Assembly (NCBI GenBank): GCA_013397695.1
Contig: VYZI01000124.1
Location: 125,687 to 189,686 of the forward strand
Reading direction: 5' to 3'
DNA length: 64,000 nucleotides
Source of the DNA: Centropus unirufus
Lineage: Eukaryota; Chordata; Aves; Cuculiformes; Centropidae
Every line of letters begins with the position of its first letter. Position 1 is the stretch's first letter. Below the pieces are notes generated by a model. It did no database searches, was not told the origin of the DNA, and saw nothing but the letters and a program-made list of their open reading frames with translations. This document shows positions 50,599 to 63,700 of this stretch, piece after piece. The translations under genes and the position numbers were made by a program.

Positions 50599-53500
50599 TA
50601 ATGAGATATAACATTTTCATATAAAATGTACTGTTCTTAAACCTCAGCAAACCACTATATTTGTTCCATTGCACTAATTATAACCAACATTTTTGGTGAC
50701 AAGAAGAGTCTCACTGTCACAAGGATCCCGCTAAAATTCCAGCTTTATGAATTACATCATAACATCAGTTACAGAATTATTTTACAACCAATTGTATATT
50801 ATATTCTCTGTTTCTAATCTGAAACATGAGCTATAACTCATCCCAGAAGTGGCAGCCACTTCAAGGCTAGGTCCAGTGGTCCCTTTCTATCGTTTATTCT
50901 GTGCAGTAGGTTTGTTAATTCCTACTGGAAAAGGTAGCATTTCTACTAATTTCCTGCTCTCCTTTTTATATATTTCTTTGGACTATATTCAGAAGTATGA
51001 AAAATAACATGTAGTTGAAGGCCAGATTAGGTGGAAATTCAGTTTGCCATGCTGGATGAGTTAAAAACCTGTAGTGACTAAGAATTGAGCAATATACAGA
51101 CATGATTCAGAAATAAATCACGCTTTTAGTACATGGTGGTAGGATGAGTTTTACTTATCCTATCTTCCATATTGTTAATATTTAACAAATAGGAATAACT
51201 CTTCGGAACTTTTATGGCTGCAGACAAATCACCAGGCTGCTGGCTAGATCCTGGCTTGAGGTTAAGCATTTAGAATTGGGACAATAAGCCAAATCTGCTG
51301 TTCTGACGATAAAACTCAAATCAAGTCTGATTTATTTATTCATATTTATTGTCTTAAAATTGAACTATGAACTTATACAGTGTTATTTAGAAGTTTATGT
51401 CATGTAAGCACTAAAGTACTTAAGTACATAGCATATCTACTGTAATGTACAGTACTAGAAGCCAAGCTTCTCATGGTTTAGCTCACAATACCATGATATT
51501 GTGTCATATGCACATACATTATCATAACAAGTAATTCTTGACTCCAAAACTAATATGTTACGTCATGACACTATGATATATATTCCCATACACAAGAGGA
51601 GTTTCAATAAGGAAGCTAATGGGAGCATAGAACACATGATACTAGATGCTCAGACATAGTGTTTCAAATGTGATATCTTTGAAGCCCTCTACACCTTAGT
51701 TTTTTTAAAAAATGTGACAAACGCTTAATCATAACCATTTTTATTGCATGACATTTCAGTTCTATTGGTTTTGTACTATTAGCATGTGTGTTCATTTTGA
51801 GGGTAATTATAATCTACTAACTCCACTGATATTCTGGGATTTTATTTTGCAGCTGCATGGATTCTCCTAATTTTCTGAAGGCAGGTATTTTTGCTGTTAT
51901 GTAGTTTTCTTAAATTATAAGGAACTTCCTATTGACTTAGTGCAAACAGGATAAAACTAAAGAAATCAACTACTTTTATTTATTTTATGAGATACAATTA
52001 ATATTACTGACACCTTCTTACATTATGTGTCTGAAGTTCTTGCCTCCTATCATGGTCTCAGATGTTCATGTAACTCGTTCTGTCTTGTATTAAGTACCCT
52101 ACTTTACTATTATTTCTCTGGAGACAGAAATTTACTGCCTCTAATAGCACGATTGTCTGCTGGTTCAGCAAGGAGGACTAGAGCTAAATGAGTTCTGGGA
52201 CATAGTCTGTCCCACATACCTCCAGTTCAATTTGAATGTTTCAGTGGAAAATATTGGGCCAGATGTTTACAGAACTGTAAAATGTGTATTTAATTCCCTA
52301 TATGAGAACAAGACATCATTCTAGTCTTTAACCAGTGCTAAAAAAAAGTAAATATACCATTACCTTCCCCATTTTTCACACAGTACTTTGTTTATTTTTT
52401 CTCACCAATTGTTTTTGCATTTGGAAAGTACTAATTCTTTATGTTCATTATCTTCAATCTTGCTTTTATATTTGAGTCCAGAAGGCTTTTGTGAATGATG
52501 CCTCATTCAAATATACGTGGACATTTAACCTGCAGAAACAATGACAAAATACTCATTCTGTGACATTTAAGTTCTCAAACAAACTGATTCTGTCTCAAGC
52601 ATATTCTTGTGTCTTGCTCATTAAGGTTTCTAAAATAGTATTTAACAGTGTTTTGAAGATGCTATGTTGGCACAGCCTATTTCCCTTCAAAAGCAGATCA
52701 AATTTGGAGAAACCTCCTTATACAGACAACATTCAAGATCTACTTTATTCTAATGATAGCTCAATATTTGCTAAGAACACAGAGAAATATCTATTGGTCT
52801 AATGTGCTAAACCTGACTATTGCAGTAAACCACGTTGTTTCATAATGGAGAGTGAGCCATGTTATTTTATTGTGAGAAGAGCCATGTAGAACCAGAGTTC
52901 AACTGTCACTTCTTTCATTTAAAAAATTCACTCCTGGCAAGAAGGATGTAATTCACAGCCTGTTCCGTGGAGCATTTTGTACTTAAAAAGTAGGCTTTCT
53001 CCTTCACTTTTTGACCAACTTTGTAAATATTGTCTTTGGAAACTAATTTAATCTGCTGCAGAAGTGTCAAGAGCATACTTTCTTTAGAGAACATATAGGT
53101 GCTTCATCACAAATTTAGAATTCATCTGCTTATTTGTCCCTCTCTGCTTTCTGCAAAAGATAGTAAGAAAAGATAATAGGGTCACATTGGAGATGCATCT
53201 TGAGAAATGTTCAAAATTGAATTCAACACGAATTACAATAGATTATGGAAAGATTAATGGAAATAGGCATCAGATTTTGACTGTACCAACAGCATTTTGA
53301 GCATACAGCTGAGAGTCCTTAAGATATTATCAATCTAAAAATTCAATTTTAAAAATAACATTTTGAAAGGCAGAATGAATGAGCAGATATAAAAACGAGC
53401 AATTAGAAGAACACTTCACTATCATGAAACAAATATTATTCATTATGCTTTCAGGCCTTCTTTCTTTTTGCTCTAAATAGCTTATGCTCATGGAATTCAG

Positions 53501-54712
53501 CTTTCATTAACACCCAGCAGTTTTATCACTGAATTTGAGGTAGACAAGATTTCATCTCAAGAGTATTCAGCTTGAATACAGTAAAAATATTTGGTCATAG
53601 AACAAAATAAATTCTCATGTTTTAGTTTCCTTTGGCCATCTGTAATGTTTTCATGCGCTGTAAAGGTACAAATAGAGGCTGTCCAAGACCATATAACACT
53701 AAAAAGCAGACAGATAACAGATGCTTTCAACGGGCATAATGTGAGTTTCAAGGGACAATATATGTCTTAATTCAAAAGTGAAGAAATTAAACCCCACCAT
53801 GCCTTTTTACAGTGAGTAGTTCAAACTTTTAATATTCTTGGCAAGATGCCTCTCTTTCTCTTTAATAATATTAAATTCATGCGTTTATTTAAAATTTAGC
53901 TAAATGGTATTGATCAATGAACAGATACTATCTCTTTAGGACACCAGGATGAAATTAGAAATATTTGTACTACATATTTTAGGAGAACTAAATTCAGAAT
54001 CAGAAAGTAATAGGAAAAAAACCACAGAACAAATAATTTGGATAAATTTGTTAAATGTAGTATGGAAATGATAAGTAGAGCACAAATTTGTTTCACTGAG
54101 GTGTTCACGAAGCCAGAGACTCATTATTAACGAAACACAGATAATGACACACACACAAAATGGCTTGTTGCACTTAGACAAGTGGGAAATTTGTTTTACT
54201 TTTGTAAACAGAGAAAGGAATACGTTATAATAAACCTAATCTAGGTTAAAGTAGAGAACTAGACACACCATATGTAGTCATAACACAGATGCAGACAGCC
54301 GCAAACACACACAGTAACAGAAGGTAAGGAGAATTCAAAGCTAATAAAGAAATGCATAGATTGGATGTTACAGACTGTAGATAAGTTAAGTAATAAAACA
54401 CCAGGAAAAATATGTATGAATAGGTGATGTGATGTAGAGTAAGACTATAGAGTCAAATTCTTCCCACTGTCATCCATTGACATGGCAAAAGGGACAGGGG
54501 CACAGTAGGAAATGTAACTTTTTTTTCTGGTATTGTTTATTTGTTTAGGTGGTTGCTTGATCGGTTTATTTTATTTTTTTTTTTTTAACTGGGAAAGTAT
54601 TCAAAAAATGGAATTAGGTTCCTGGAAAGTTTTTGCAGTGTCTATCAGTGACATATCTGACTTCACAAATGAAGCCATGAGGAATTTACTGCAGCTGCAC
54701 CTTTAATAGAGG
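50599..54712. other. Non-coding AT-rich DNA, nothing recognised
   Basis: Four kilobases with no repeat family identified. Frames of 64-81 codons (52560-52802 plus, 53557-53751 minus, 53914-54181 minus in two frames) have no known motif. The hydrophobic look of the last two reflects T-rich codons. Confidence 0.55.
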
Positions 54713-54774
54713 GAATTTAATTAGATGTCCTCAAGAGGTTCCTATCAACCTCAGATTTTCTGTGATTCTGTATG
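54713..54774 (+). mobile_element. CR1 LINE 3'-tail fragment, decayed
   Basis: TTAGATGTCCTCAAGAGGTT, CCTATCAACC and then TGTGATTCTGTATG correspond to the last 60 bases of a CR1, where consensus copies read GATGATCTC, AGAGGTCCCTTCCAACC and the ATTCTATG tail. It is badly eroded; only order and spacing identify it. Confidence 0.65.
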
Positions 54775-55270
54775 TGATTAGCAGAGCTAAGGTAATCTAA
54801 AAATTAAAGTCACATAACATATAGAAAATTTCTATGATTTCTTTGGTCACATTCCAGTTGGAATTACTTAAATTATAATCAGTCCTAAGAACTGAATATT
54901 TATTGCATTGTTCTGTATTTGACAGGATGCATTTATATCCCTACAAGTATTTATGTTTTTACAGCCTTACAGTAAAAAAGGGTACAAGTCTACATTAGTT
55001 TATGCAGTGATCTTGAACCAGCAGGTATTTATAACTTCCATCAAAGAGGAACTTGGAAGAAATGACAATTTTAAGTTAACATTGAAATATTTGGAAAGAT
55101 CTAGTCAAACAGGAAAACCATAATGTTGTGCCTGTACTTAGAATGTTCACATGAGATAATCAGGTAATCATAGAGTGATCTGCATGATATGGATTTCACT
55201 TTAGTGTTACAGTGACATCGATGATACCATTTTACAAAATCTTAAAGGACTTGCATTTAAAAGCTGGACA

Positions 55271-55451
55271 ATAGTTGGAACAGGCTTCCCAGTGAAGTTG
55301 TGGATGCCTCCTCCCTGGAAGCATTCAAGGCCAGGTTGGATGGGTGCTTGAGCAGCCTCATCTAGTGGGGGGTGTTCCCGTCCACAGCAGGAGGGTTGGA
55401 ACTAGATGATCTTTAAGGCCCTTTCCAACCCAAAACATTCGTGATTCTATG
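55271..55451 (+). mobile_element. CR1 LINE 3' end with intact ORF2 C-terminus
   Basis: About 180 bases of CR1. From 55276 a frame runs 29 codons without a break to a TAG at 55363-55365, reading WNRLPSEVVDASSLEAFKAR and ending LDGCLSSLI, the expected C-terminal end of ORF2. The 3' untranslated part follows (AACTAGATGATCTTTAAGG, CCCTTTCCAACCC) and a short tail, GATTCTATG (55443-55451). The unbroken frame suggests the youngest of the CR1 copies here, although 29 codons is a small sample. Confidence 0.96.
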
Positions 55452-55689
55452 TACACTACATGGTTAAAACAAGAAGGAAACAGATAGCACTTTAAAAAAA
55501 TGCCAAAGAGAGAAACTTTTCTTCATAAAACTTCCAATCTTTGATCTCTTGTGATTTATGGAATAGAATTTATGAAGAAGACCAATAAAGTTTTTTTCAC
55601 AGTCACAATGTGTGTAGTATTTGTTATGTAATTGAAGAATAGAGTGAAGTGCTGGGATTAATGTAGTGATTTCCTGCACTGAAATGAAA

Positions 55690-56140
55690 CCTTGCTAATC
55701 AATTTTAAGTAACCAGCTAATGTATTTATGTAATAAACTAATCAATCTCAAATGCATATTTTACCATTTGGACTGAATTAAATATGCCAGCGTGCAATTA
55801 AGTGACATTATTGACAATGATTTGAACATGTAATTGGTGATTTGATATTACAGTTGGTGTTCTGTGCCCGAAAAGAATTTCCTAACAAATTCGGCAGCAT
55901 TTCTTCATATTATTCTGCAGGACATATAGAACAGAAAATGCTAATTAGCCTTGAAAAGATTAATTTCTGAGGTTTTCACCATCAAATTCATCAAACAACA
56001 CAGATATAAACGTGTGTCACTTAATGGAGAAATTATTGATGTTTAGGGAACATTGTCAGGACCTTGGGCAGCCAAGCCTTTAACTATCTGACTCATTCGT
56101 TTATTAAGGTACTGAAATTTTCTGAGTGAAATTTTCCCTG
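55690..56140. other. Candidate conserved regulatory element (best in window)
   Basis: About 450 bases directly downstream of the CR1 end at 55451, with no simple repeats, no notable open frame and dense homeodomain/POU-like sites: AAATGCATATTT (55750-55761), GCAATTAAG (55794-55802), GTAATTGG (55830-55837) and the palindromic CTAATTAG (55941-55948). CpGs are retained (near 55791, 55869, 55892, 56011 and 56098). This motif mix and texture are what deeply conserved vertebrate enhancers look like. Conservation itself cannot be seen from one sequence, so the call is inference. Confidence 0.38.
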
Positions 56141-59100
56141 TTCAGAAATATCTGGAATAAGAGACCTGCTTCACCTAGTGACGGCCAATATATAAGCTGC
56201 ACAATCTGCCTACTAAACAATAATCTCCATCTACACCACAGCAGAACTTGATGTTGTTTTCAGTAACCTATCTTTTCTAGATGGGAATCTTTCTGGCCAT
56301 TAATAAACCCAATTATGGCAGTTTCACAGCTTTCCTTGATAGCATATTCTATTGTTTAACTATATTTTTAGCAGTAAATCTTTTGTCCTAACATTTAGCT
56401 TGCATTTTTCCCCCTGAAGCTTGAGGCAATATTTTCTTGTTCTGTCTTCCTTGACAATGGAGTACAATTAATTTCATTCTTCTTTATAGCATACTCTTAT
56501 GTTCTAATAGTCTTTACAAAAGTAGTTATATAACTCATTCATGTTATTTATTTCTCTATATTCATCAGAAAGATAATAAATAAAAAATAAATGAATGAAA
56601 AAATAGGAGACTCAGAAAGGAGACATGTGCATGTCTTTACACACCCTGTGTTCTTTTAAATGTCCCAAACCCAATCAACATTAACAAAAGGACTTTCAAT
56701 TAAATTCACTAGGCTATTTGAAGTCAATGACACACTGTGGCCAGCATGCAGTATAATTATTTACCTTTCTAAATACAATCCTTTAACTTATCAAGATGGG
56801 ATAACATTGTCAAGAGAAAAAAAAGTCCATGTATGTGCCTGCTGGTAGTTCAAGGAAGAGGGACAATGTACACTGTTCGGCTTCAAAATTTTTTAATGTT
56901 GAAGTTTCTAGAATTTCCATTAACTGATACAAAGTTAATTTATTTACATGAAATGTAAATACCCTTTATTTACATGAAATGATTGTAAGCTGTACTTGAT
57001 TTCCAGTCTAGCACTCTGATATTACTGTTGTAACCTGTCTATACATTGAGAGAATTATTTAGTTGTTGTTGTATGACACACAGTTAAACAGAGCAGAATT
57101 TGACAAAAAAATCAATGTAGAGGTGAGCAACTTTGTCATTAAAATTATGTATTCTCTCTTATACACAATAGTTTCAAAGCTTTCTAAGTCACGGATGATG
57201 ATCAAAGCATTTCTAGTTTTCATTGACAGAGTTGCATGATGCTCACCAGATTCATGTCCAGCAAAGCAGCAGCTGAGTGTCAGGAGTTTTTGTTGTGCAG
57301 GCAATATGCTGCCAAAACTGGGCCATTATCTGACTTCTTTTTTTCCCATATTACATATATTTATCACATAGAATGACAACTTGGGCTCTGCCTGGGAAAG
57401 ACTCAAATATCTTGGACCAGTATATGATCTAATAACATATTTTCAGGATTATTTGTTATCTGTTTATCTGCAATAAAAAGATGCAATGATAGCATGAACA
57501 TATATCCAATGCTTAGGAATCATAAAATGTTTCATCTGTGGCATGTGAACATTAATTTTTTTCTGGTCCCAAGATAGATTTTCCTGATTCATTCAAGATA
57601 TGATCCAGTCAAGGCAATTAGGAGGGACAACAGTATGAATAAGATTCCGTATATTGGATAACAAAGTGAAAAAAAAGGAAACAGATACAATCCTGTGCTC
57701 AAGGATTTACTGCTACTAGTAGTTATTTAAAAAAGAAAATAAGTTGACTTTTTATTTCTAGGTCTTGCTAAAGACATGCAAATGTATATATCTTTCCACT
57801 TGGGGTTTTCAAAATGTTTGATAAAGATTTCTATACAACAGAGTGCCTGTTGGCACTAGGGAAAGAGAGATTAAAGGCAGCATCTAACTGAATGACCTGT
57901 TAGGAACTTTCTGTGCTTTCATAGAGGAAGGGAATAGTTTGAGAGCAGTGGAGAAGTGAATCATGATCATGGACTGCTGATGAGTATCTTCTCTGTAGAT
58001 ACTCCCAGGAAAGTTTGGAATTGCATAGCTTCATTCTGAGTAGACTGATTAGTGATTATGCATTCTGTGAGGTGAAGAGAATGATTCATACTCATCATTC
58101 CCGTGTATAAGGAAGCCAGGGATACACCAGTGGTTTAGGAAACACAGATGGGATCATGACGGGACCATAATGTCATATATTTTTTTTTTACTTTCTCTTG
58201 AAAGGTTTTTTTTTTTTAGTTAAACACTGTGTTTGAAAGCCATCATGCATGTCTTCTAAATGAGATAGGAAAGGAGTCACCCATGCTTTTTCATCCACTT
58301 TCTTGACTCTGCTTAGAGTCAGGCATACTCTAGCTAGGGCATAAATCAGATCAAAAGAAAATCTCTTGTGCTGATGTGACTGAAGACAAACATAAAAAGG
58401 CTTACGAACAAAGAACATTAAAATAACAACTGAAAAGGACTCTTAACTGAATCCTCTCTCCAGATGGAACTGATTCTGTCAATCACATGTGCTGTCTCTA
58501 TGTGCCCTTACTACTGAGCTTACTCCTTGGGGACAGCTCATTCTTCCCAAATCCTTCATACTATTTTCAGCTTCTATGGCAGAGGTTCCTGCTACACACA
58601 CAAGGTTTAGTATATCATTTAGAGAAACAGATGCAGTTCTCTGATGACAGGCAGTGAAGGATTTCTGTTTCGTTAGGTGGTGAACTTAACTGTAATGGCA
58701 TCTGACCTAAAGCTTCCCTTGGCCTTCACCAGAGTGTTTTTAGATATTCCAGCCACCATATCCTCAGGCACTTCAGGCACTTTATTGGGTCAAAACTCAG
58801 ACAGAGCTTTTCAGTCTCAGGATTTCTTGGCACATATCTCTCTGCAGACCCCCTGTGTCAGACTGAAATTTAACTGTTATTCTCCTGGCTAATTCTGACT
58901 TCTCAGATTCCTTCTGGAGCTTGAATATGCCATTGCTTAAATGGCAATACTAGCTTTTCATTAATTCCTTGCCATTGAGTTCACACAATTCATGTTATTT
59001 GGCTCCTCATGTTTCCATTTTGGTTTGGGAACCCTCTAGGTTTTGTCTTTCAACTTTTTTTTTAAAAAGGAATAACCCGTTTTTTTTATCTGTTCACTTT

Positions 59101-59509
59101 TTTATAATATACAATATTAAAATTATGCAAGGCTTTCTATAGGACAGTCTGCAAATATATCTAGGGCACAAACCTATACTCACTCTTCTTTTCTTGAGCA
59201 GCCTGATTCATAGTAAATGTCAGACAAATGACATATTGCATACGTGTGTAATAATACCTTTTTCTTTCTCCTCTGTTCACAGAATCCATGTTTGGTGCTC
59301 TTTACCACAGTAAATTTTTACAACCTCCATCTGATGCATTTATAGATTCTCTACCAATATTCTCCTTTTCTGTGTATAGAATTAACCCTCAAATTACAGC
59401 AGATAGTGGTTAAAAAACCCAACAAACAGAAACACAAACTGATTCTTCCCATAAGAACTTTTCAATGGATAAAACCAGCATCACTTTAAAGGCTAGTAGT
59501 TTGAGATCC
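56141..59509. other. Non-coding AT-rich DNA, nothing firmly recognised
   Basis: A 17-bp direct repeat TTTATTTACATGAAATG occurs at 56939-56955 and 56965-56981; its first copy forms a small inverted repeat with the following ATGTAAAT. Open frames of 62-81 codons (56660-56848, 57059-57304, 58188-58418, 58677-58892) carry no known motif. Confidence 0.5.
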
Positions 59510-59585
59510 TGCAAAGGAGCAGTTGCTATAAGACTAGTGGTTAGATGCGAAGCTGAAGGTTCACATTCTGCAGCTGGGCTTTTAA
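59510..59585 (+). repeat. Possible tRNA-derived SINE remnant
   Basis: ACTAGTGGTTAGATGCGAAG (59534-59553) resembles the A-box side of tRNA-derived SINE heads and GGTTCACATTCTG (59559-59571) resembles a B box (GGTTCRANNCC) with mismatches. The spacing is a little short. No cloverleaf can be drawn convincingly, so it is not a functional tRNA gene. An old SINE head (MIR, LF-SINE or AmnSINE type) is possible; chance is also possible. Confidence 0.22.
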
Positions 59586-60164
59586 CACTTTCAGAAGGGA
59601 CGTATCAGAGCCCAACTGATAGGGGAATTCAGGAAAGTGTATTTTATTATAGACTGATTCGTTAGGTTTGAGTTCAGTATACTTTGTAATACTTGTTCCC
59701 CCGATTTTCAAGAATGAGAAACATGCATATCAATGTCTATATATGAATGTTTCATCAGAAATAAAACATATATTGTCTGATTTGACCTTCGGTAAGACAA
59801 AGGGTACTCAGTTTTTCCTGTATTGAGTCCAAAGAATCCTTTGTTATGTTGTTTACACTGCATATCATACCCTCATCGAAAGTGGAAATAGGAGCATAGA
59901 GCCTTTGAAATATTCTCAACTGCTGCTTTTGTCTCTGTACAGAGCAAAGACATAAAATAAAGCCTTATCCTTCCACTAGACTAGTCACATCGCTAATTTG
60001 GTCATGGGTGAAAGAAAGATCTTTTCTTTTTCACCTCATGATATTTTTCCTCTTATTTGATGTTCAAACCAGTGTAATTGTGGTGAATTGAGCTAGTTCA
60101 CTACTTAGGGGTTTGGTGTTGATAACAATTTGAAGTCAATAGTCTGCCCTGATAGCCATGAGGG

Positions 60165-60775
60165 ACAGCTGTGTCCTGAGGTGCATCAAGCACAGTATAT
60201 TGAGCCTGTCAAGGGAACTGATTGTCCCACACAATACTGTACTGACATAGCTCAAACTTAGGCACTGTGTGTAGTTTTGAGTTCCTCAATATTGGGAGGA
60301 CATTGAACTATTAGAGTGTGTCCAGAGGAGGGGGACCAAGATGATGAATAGTTTTGAGGGCAAGATGTACAGGAAGTAGCTGAAGGTGCTTGGTTTGTTC
60401 AGCTTGGAGAAGGGAAGACTAAGGAGTGACCCCATGGCAGTCTACATATTTCTCACGGCAGGCGCAGAGGAAGGAGCGGTACTGATCTCCTCTTTCTGGT
60501 GACCAGCAATCAGACATGAGGAAATGGAATGAAATCATGGCAGGGAAAGTTCAGATTGGACATTAAGATAAAGTTCTTCACTGACATGAGGATTTCCCAC
60601 TGGAACATGCTCCTCAGGGAAGTGGTCACAGCACCAAGGCTGTCAGAATTCAAAAAGTGCCTGGATGACAGTGATATGGTTTAATTTTAGGTAGTCCTGA
60701 AAGGGGCACATTGTTGGGCTCAGTTATACTTATGGGTCCTCCCAACTTGAAATATTCTATAATTCTGCAATTCTC
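60165..60775 (+). mobile_element. CR1 LINE 3' fragment, old, about 0.6 kb
   Basis: It is recognisable on the plus strand by GTGTCCTGAGGTGCATCAAG (60171-60190), a segment in which CR1 ORF2 reads GVLGCIKxSVAS. Then come GTGTCCAGAGGAGGGGGACC (about 60318), CTTGGAGAAGGGAAGACTAA (ORF2 LEKRRL region, about 60403), CACTGGAACATGCTCCTCAG (HWNRL region, about 60599) and a degenerate tail TATAATTCTGCAATTCT (about 60758-60774). The order matches the last third of ORF2 plus the 3' untranslated region. Many stops and indels and the eroded tail make it one of the older copies. It carries no long open frame. Confidence 0.92.
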
Positions 60776-63700
60776 TGTTTTCTTTCTTGGTTTCAGATCC
60801 TGTAGTTTGAGAACTGCATGCTATTTCAACTATATAGTATTTTTTTCCCAGGTTTCAGGCTAAACTATTCACTCCAGTAGTGTGCGCAGGCAGCATTTGA
60901 TTTGTGAAACCAAACCAGCAGCTATGTCACTGACCTGCCCTGAGAATACCTTGCACAATTGTAATTTAGGTTCTCATGATTCTGAAAATGTCATCAGAAC
61001 AAGTTTCTAGTGTTTCTTTGTTCTGATGATCTTAGGATATAAAGATATACAAAGGCAAATTTTCACTTCCAGATATACCAACTGTTGCAGACTACATTGA
61101 ATTCAAAGATGTTCAAGAAAGGAAACTCAGGCAGTCAAGGACAGAACAACAATAAAACTCATATGCCTTCTAAAAGGTAATAATTATATTTACACTTTTA
61201 GGGCTATAATGCTGCCATATGAAGTAGATGTCCAGAGAGTTGATGACTGGATTCAGGAAGTTTTTTCCAAGGTAACAATTGAAAAAAGCTTATTTAACTG
61301 TTTCCCTTACTCATTCTGTTACTTACCTGGATGAAATCCTGAAAACTATGTAGTGTTTCTCAAATTGGTAATATAAGTTTAAAGTTTTTACTTCCTTTTT
61401 CACAAGACAAGCATTATAAATTGCTTTTTACATTTCATTTCATTTCAAGTGAAGGAAAATCAAAGCTAGATTTTATTGCAAGGATCCTACTGTGAGTACA
61501 ATAGAAGATTCAAGGCTTTTGAAAAAGTCAAATTCAGTAGTGGATCTAAAAAAAGGGAATTGTGTCAGCTTGCTTTGGAAGACGAAAATGCTTTGGTTAT
61601 GAATGTTGTTTTAAAAATAGATTTTCTGCTCTCCAGTTATATTATATGGTCTATTCTTTTGCTTTGTATGTCTAAATATGCTTGACACTCTAGTGAAGTG
61701 TAAGGGAAATTCATATTTGTCTAATGGATTCTACATGCTCATGACTACTTGTTTTAGGCCAGCAAAATAATAATACTGGGTATTTATAGTATCATTTAAT
61801 GATTAGGTCCAAACACTTTTTAAACGGTTCTAAGCAAAAGTTTTTCAACTTAGGTAATTGATGTATGTTTACTTGTAGTCATAAATGTCAGACAAAGCAT
61901 ATAGAGTTTGGTTATTTTCAAAATTAATCTCACCCCTAAACAGATTTTCAAAAGAACTCTACAAATTAAAGAGTGTTACCTAGCTTACTGCTTATAGCAA
62001 GCACTCTGTACTTTTGAAAATATAGCTACTCTTATACAAATAAATTGAAATTGTGATCTTTTGAAGCCAGCTGTGCCTCTTGGATGCCCTAGAATATATG
62101 GGTCAAAACTCCCGTTAAAATCTGTTACAGTGCTAAGATCACAAAGACTTAATTCTAATCCACAACTATATTTTCTTCAGAAATGGGGCCAATGATACGT
62201 ATCTCTGCTATACAGGCAGACCCAATCATTGTAGTGAACTGAAGACTAGATGATTTGGCTTCAAACTTAAAATGTATTTATTGAAAAAACTTTAAAATCA
62301 CAATTGTTAGGCTCATATGTGAACTTTTTCTTAAGTGAACACGAAGTTATAACTGTGGTACAGTTATAACAGAAGGTTGAAGGGACAACATTATTATATA
62401 AGTTATCCATGCTTATGAGAAGGGCATTTCCTACAGAGACTCTGGAATCAAACGTAGGACAATTATATGTGCTTCCATTACACATCTCAGTGGAACACAA
62501 TTTTACTACTAGAACAATCAACATTGAATATTTCCCTTAGGTCCTCACAAATTTAAAGCTGCAGAGGGCAAAGACTAGAAAGACACCTAAATGTCATTGC
62601 TCAAACAGGAACAGGAAAATCAACATCGATCTATTAATATGCTTAGAAAACCATGTAGATGTATAAAGAAAGAATGTTAATATAAACCTAGAAAAGCATT
62701 ATACTAAAAAACTAGTTTAAGTAGTTTTCCCAGGGCTTATATACTATGAAAAAGCAACTAATTAAAGAACTATCTCACCTATTTGTTTTGTTTGGGTTTT
62801 TTTGAGGCAGTGCGAAGGAATGAGATTCAGAAAAGGCATAGAACATCATATCTCTAGGTTTAACACAGGGAATAAATAAGTTTAAGAAAAAAACACTAGT
62901 AAAATGCTTTAGTTGCATTTTATACCAGAAAACTCTGTGGAAAACTAAAAATTAAAAATGTGTGTAGTTATGTTTAAAAGACTAAGGGTTTTTCAGGCCT
63001 TGCAGCTTGACAATTGAACAAAGAAATTATATTTTAATTAAGCAATGCTGTGTATTGCTGACTAGAATAAGTAAGATATTCATATTAATGACACACATCT
63101 GTGATATGGAGAATGGCAAGAACACAGATCTCACTATCATATACTGCAAATGATCCGAGCGAGAATATTCACTAATTTATTTTTAATTTCTCACATTGGA
63201 GAGATATAGTATCCAGGTTTGAGACATAGTCTCACATGTTCTTAAAAATATACGGAACTTAAAAAATTACTAAATAAAGCAACAATTTAAAATAACAACA
63301 AAAAATCCCCCAAAACAATCAGTAATGATGTAATACAAAATAATCACTTCAGTGAAAATCGAAAACTAGCTTAAAACATAGAGAACATTTGCAGAACAGG
63401 TAAGAACAGCATGGGGAAAAGTCCTCATCAATACAACTAGCTCTCTAGAAAGACCTTGTTTTGCTTCAAGTATCAGGTTTTCTGGGAAGTTAGATGAATA
63501 AACTCACCAAGAGAAACAACAAATTAATTCACTATTTGGGTAGTAGCCTATACCACTTAACTGCTCTTTGGACTAAATATTTGTTCCTATACAGAAATAA
63601 TTTTCATAATCCTTCTTTTGTTTAAAATCTGGAGCATTAACACTAGGGTCTTAGACTTAGTATAAACACTACTTAGCAACAACTAAAACCATCAGAATGT

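Noticed and set aside
53914..54181. Hydrophobic minus-strand frames suggesting a membrane protein
   Set aside because: Hydrophobicity follows from T-rich codons; two frames of the same strand overlap and neither has a family motif.
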